Shown here: positions 61,441 through 64,000 of the stretch, one piece after another
Layout: every line of letters begins with the position of its first letter
Position numbering within the stretch: position 1 is the stretch's first letter
Assembly: GCA_910574885.1 (NCBI GenBank)
Contig: CAJTDD010000007.1
Coordinates: 1 to 64,000, forward strand
Reading direction: 5' to 3'
Source of the DNA: Lachnospiraceae bacterium
Lineage (GTDB): Bacteria; Bacillota; Clostridia; Lachnospirales; Lachnospiraceae
Length of the DNA: 64,000 bases
Made by a program: the position numbers and the translations under genes
Notes under the pieces: generated by a model
Seen by the model: only the letters and a program-made list of their open reading frames with translations
Told to the model about the DNA's origin: nothing
Database searches by the model: none

Positions 61441-62679
61441 CTACACGCTCTCCCGCCTGCAATAACTCCTCACAGCAAGAAACAAGAACAGCGGAATCTC
61501 CACCAAAGCCGCTCCAAGTACCAGATAGGGCGTCCAGATCACAGCAGGCCCCAGATGTACGAACTGTGTCCCAAGCAAATCAAACAGAAAGGAATCTGTA
61601 AACCCAATCCCTCCTGAGGGAAGGATGCACCGGACTAGCTTTGCCGGGTTTGACGATGACATCACGCTGATGATAATGGGCAGCAGTCCGACCAGAATGG
61701 CAATTTTCAGGGAATCCTGGACATTCTTACACCTTGCGGACACAAATAATATAAAGCTGACCATGGCAAGAATGGACAAAAACTGTCCCGCCGCGACTGC
61801 CGCCTGAGTCTGTCCAGCCGTAAACGCCGGAATCTCGAAGACTCCCCACACCGTCTGTATGGACGCCTTTAATCCCTCCACGCCAAACACCAGATCTGTA
61901 ATCCCAAGGAACACTCCCATCCCGATGAAAAATGTCACTGCAAATACCATTAACGACGTCACAATCTTCGCCGCAGCCAGATTCAGCCTTCCAAACTTCG
62001 TACAGCGCAGGATACTATCTGCCCCTGTCTGGTATTCCGCTGAGAATACAGGCGAAATAATTACCACAAACGCCATCATCATCAACAGCGCATAGAGGGT
62101 CAGGTATTCAAAAGAGGATATCTCATATCCCGAAATATAGGTAAAGGGCATCTTGATATCTTTGCTCATTTCCCGGATCTTCTCCTGCTCGGCATCCGTT
62201 TTCCCTTGCCATGCCAGCCTTTCCCGATACTGTTCATAAAACCGGGACGCATCCTTTAACGCAAGATCCGCGTCTGTCATGGTATACAGGCCGACACCCT
62301 CCGGCGTCAACACAGCCGCTGCCAGATTCAGCACAGGAAGAACCGGTTCTATCCTCCTTACATATTCCTCCCTTGGCATCTCCGGCGGAAAGATCGCGCC
62401 ATATTCCCGGTAACATTCCTGAAACACCGTGATTGCCTGACAAAACTCCTCCTCAGTAATCTCCCCGTTGATTCCCGCTTCCTTCTGTTTCAGGCATTCG
62501 ATCGCCGCCTTTCCTTCCAATAAATGTAAATTCCCCTCTTCATCTATCTCCTCCGTTTTAACAAATGATATGGGGAAATATGCCATCACTGCCGACAAAA
62601 GTATGATCACTGCCAGCAAGACCCAAGTAGTCCTGGTCGTGATGATACGCTTCCACTCCAAATATATTAATCGTCTCAT
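61441..62679 (-). CDS. ABC-2 type exporter permease
   Basis: A 412-residue permease. An N-terminal helix (TTWVLLAVIILLSAVMAYFP, about 17-36) is followed by a large external loop (about 45-195). Five more helices follow, including LYALLMMMAFVVIISPVFSA, ILRCTKFGRLNLAAAKIVTS and FAVTFFIGMGVFLGITDL. It is the membrane part of the transporter with the ATPase gene 51 bases upstream. Cargo is unknown. Position before vanG in the same direction might be chance, since a terminator lies between. Confidence 0.85.
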   Translation of the reverse strand: MRRLIYLEWKRIITTRTTWVLLAVIILLSAVMAYFPISFVKTEEIDEEGNLHLLEGKAAIECLKQKEAGINGEITEEEFCQAITVFQECYREYGAIFPPEMPREEYVRRIEPVLPVLNLAAAVLTPEGVGLYTMTDADLALKDASRFYEQYRERLAWQGKTDAEQEKIREMSKDIKMPFTYISGYEISSFEYLTLYALLMMMAFVVIISPVFSAEYQTGADSILRCTKFGRLNLAAAKIVTSLMVFAVTFFIGMGVFLGITDLVFGVEGLKASIQTVWGVFEIPAFTAGQTQAAVAAGQFLSILAMVSFILFVSARCKNVQDSLKIAILVGLLPIIISVMSSSNPAKLVRCILPSGGIGFTDSFLFDLLGTQFVHLGPAVIWTPYLVLGAALVEIPLFLFLAVRSYCRRESV

Positions 62680-62730
62680 CTTTGTTTCTCCTTAATTTGT
62701 ATACTACTGAATCAAATCGTTTATTTCAGA

Positions 62731-63612
62731 TTATGCATCCTCCCCGGAACTCTCCGGAAACAGCCACAGATACAAATCTTCCATCCGGGGCTCCTCGCCC
62801 ACAGAGCCGGGAATCACCGGTTTGTCAGCAAGATACCGCACCTTCACATCACCATTTTCTTCATTATAGACATTTACCACGGAAACCCTGTGTTCATACA
62901 CCCCAAGCTCCCGCCCGTCCATACTTGTTGACCAGACCTTTCCCGCCACCATCCGGACAAGTTCCTCCGTCTTTCCTGTGGCAATAATCTTCCCGTCTTT
63001 CATAATCGCATTGCAGGTTGCGATATACTCAATATCCGACACAATGTGGGTAGAAATCAGCACAATCCTGTCATGGGCAAATTCCGACAAAAGGTTGCGG
63101 AACTTCACCCTCTCCCCTGGGTCTAACCCGCTGGTAGGCTCATCCAGCACCAACACCTCCGGTTCATTGAGCAGCGCCTGTGCAATCCCGACCCGCCGTT
63201 TCATGCCGCCAGATAGCCTGGATATCTTCTTGTTCCTGACTTTGGAAAGGGATACCCGCTCAAGAAGCGTCCCGATCCGTTCCTTCGTCTCTTCCTTCGT
63301 CAATCCCTTTAACGCGGCAATGTATTCCAGATAATCCTGTACACAAAATCCCGGGTAAAATCCGAATTCCTGAGGCAGATATCCGAAAATATCCCGGTAA
63401 GCCTCCTTTAACGTGCCAATCTCGATTCCGTCATACCGAATGCTCCCGGATGTGGGGCGCTGGATTCCGGCAATCATACGCATTAACGTCGTCTTCCCTG
63501 CCCCGTTGGCGCCCAGAAGTCCCCATACTCCGGGGGTAAGGGTAAGCGTCACGCCGTCAACAGCGCATTTATCCTTATATTGTTTCGTAATTCCACAAAT
63601 TTCCAGTTCCAT
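62731..63612 (-). CDS. ABC transporter ATP-binding protein (ABC-2 exporter class)
   Basis: A 293-residue ATPase. Walker A is LLGANGAGKTTLMRMIAGI (about 33), Q-loop YLPQEFGFYP, signature RLSGGMKRRVGIAQALL and Walker B EVLVLDEPTSGLDPGERV. A C-terminal extension of about 70 residues (GKVWSTSMDGRELGVYEHRV) is typical of drug or polypeptide exporters. It pairs with the permease downstream and with the partial membrane gene upstream. The start has GGAGGG upstream of 63612. Confidence 0.92.
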   Translation of the reverse strand: MELEICGITKQYKDKCAVDGVTLTLTPGVWGLLGANGAGKTTLMRMIAGIQRPTSGSIRYDGIEIGTLKEAYRDIFGYLPQEFGFYPGFCVQDYLEYIAALKGLTKEETKERIGTLLERVSLSKVRNKKISRLSGGMKRRVGIAQALLNEPEVLVLDEPTSGLDPGERVKFRNLLSEFAHDRIVLISTHIVSDIEYIATCNAIMKDGKIIATGKTEELVRMVAGKVWSTSMDGRELGVYEHRVSVVNVYNEENGDVKVRYLADKPVIPGSVGEEPRMEDLYLWLFPESSGEDA

Positions 63613-63626
63613 ATAACCCTCCTACT

Positions 63627-64000
63627 TTACATTAATCTTTCTCCGACTTCCCCGCTCTCCTTCACCCACCTGCCGACTGACAGGATAAACAGCGGAAACA
63701 GGCCTGACATAAGCAGCATCCATAACCTGACATTGCCGTAAAGAAACGGCTTCATGCCATACAAGACAATGAATACAGCCCCAAGGCAGACACAGTACCC
63801 CTCACACGCACCGACTCTTCCGGCCACTTCCTCCCATCCCTCCGTATGCCTGATAATCTGCACGCATCCCGTACATGCCGCAAGCAAAGGAAAGACAAAA
63901 TACACGGCAAGGCTCACGGCAGGCATGCCCGCCATACCCACTGACAGGCCTACGCAGAATACAAAAACCGCCAGGTATTCCACAGCAAGGATTATCAGCT
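63627..64000 (-). CDS. membrane protein of the ABC exporter locus, 5' end outside the window
   Basis: The frame is open to the window edge, so only the C-terminal 124 residues or so are visible. Four hydrophobic helices are seen (LAVFVFCVGLSVGMAGMPAV, SLAVYFVFPLLAACTGCVQI, YCVCLGAVFIVLYGMK, LWMLLMSGLFPLFILSVGRW). It ends 14 bases before the ATPase gene on the same strand, so it probably belongs to the same transporter, perhaps as an accessory membrane component. Confidence 0.6.
   Translation of the reverse strand, partial: LIILAVEYLAVFVFCVGLSVGMAGMPAVSLAVYFVFPLLAACTGCVQIIRHTEGWEEVAGRVGACEGYCVCLGAVFIVLYGMKPFLYGNVRLWMLLMSGLFPLFILSVGRWVKESGEVGERLM

Overview
The window looks like a chromosomal segment of a spore-forming, anaerobic Firmicute of the family Lachnospiraceae (genus not resolved). 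Pointers are an alpha/beta-type spore DNA-binding protein, a SleB-type hydrolase, the Firmicute gene order rpmB - asp23/yloU - DAK2/yloV - recG, an electron-bifurcating transhydrogenase (NfnAB), a biotin-dependent Na+-pumping decarboxylase locus, and sigma-A promoters with AGGAGG ribosome sites. Most genes are on the minus strand. I saw no rRNA, tRNA, CRISPR array, prophage or transposase.

Layout. 0.1-5.2 kb: an AgrA-like LytTR regulator with a possible broken autoinducer peptide, NfnAB, and an ECF sigma/anti-sigma pair. 5.6-10.5 kb: spore protein, recG, DAK2/fatty-acid kinase-like gene, asp23, rpmB. 10.5-11.8 kb: a decayed ABC transporter whose ATPase is frameshifted and whose permease is fused out of frame to the tail of a histidine kinase. 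12-17.3 kb: five genes for a biotin-dependent carboxyl transfer/Na+ pump system. 17.5-28.8 kb: a YcxB-like protein, POT peptide transporter, MacB-like exporter, AAA/PD-(D/E)XK protein, aminopeptidase P, MATE exporter and an odd MerR-membrane protein. 28.9-35.4 kb: an autoregulated TetR gene with a clear operator, a LeuA fused to an AraC DNA-binding domain, a sodium symporter, a small coiled-coil protein and gdhA. 35.6-41.6 kb: a hybrid kinase, a REC/HD-GYP/GGDEF regulator, an Hpt protein and a divergent PilZ protein, which together make a c-di-GMP phosphorelay.

41.7-51 kb: a minus-strand gene run headed by a near-perfect sigma-A promoter that carries two LexA-type boxes. It holds a radical-SAM DNA repair protein, its TIGR03915 partner, a nuclease-XPD helicase, a TIGR01906 membrane protein and purL. 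51-55.3 kb: GNAT, TetR, glgB and a SleB-like hydrolase. 55.5-61.3 kb: a vanG-type cluster (D-Ala-D-Ser ligase, VanXY, and VanT split into a membrane gene and a racemase gene) followed by a DUF1015 gene. 61.4-64 kb: an ABC-2 type exporter running off the window edge.

The most unusual items are the LeuA-AraC fusion (29.7-31.7 kb), the SOS-controlled repair cassette (46.3-51.0 kb) and the vanG-like cluster with split VanT and no nearby VanRS (56.9-61.3 kb). Gene starts were moved from the longest reading frame wherever a ribosome site clearly favoured an internal codon. All family names come from reading motifs by eye, not from database searches.
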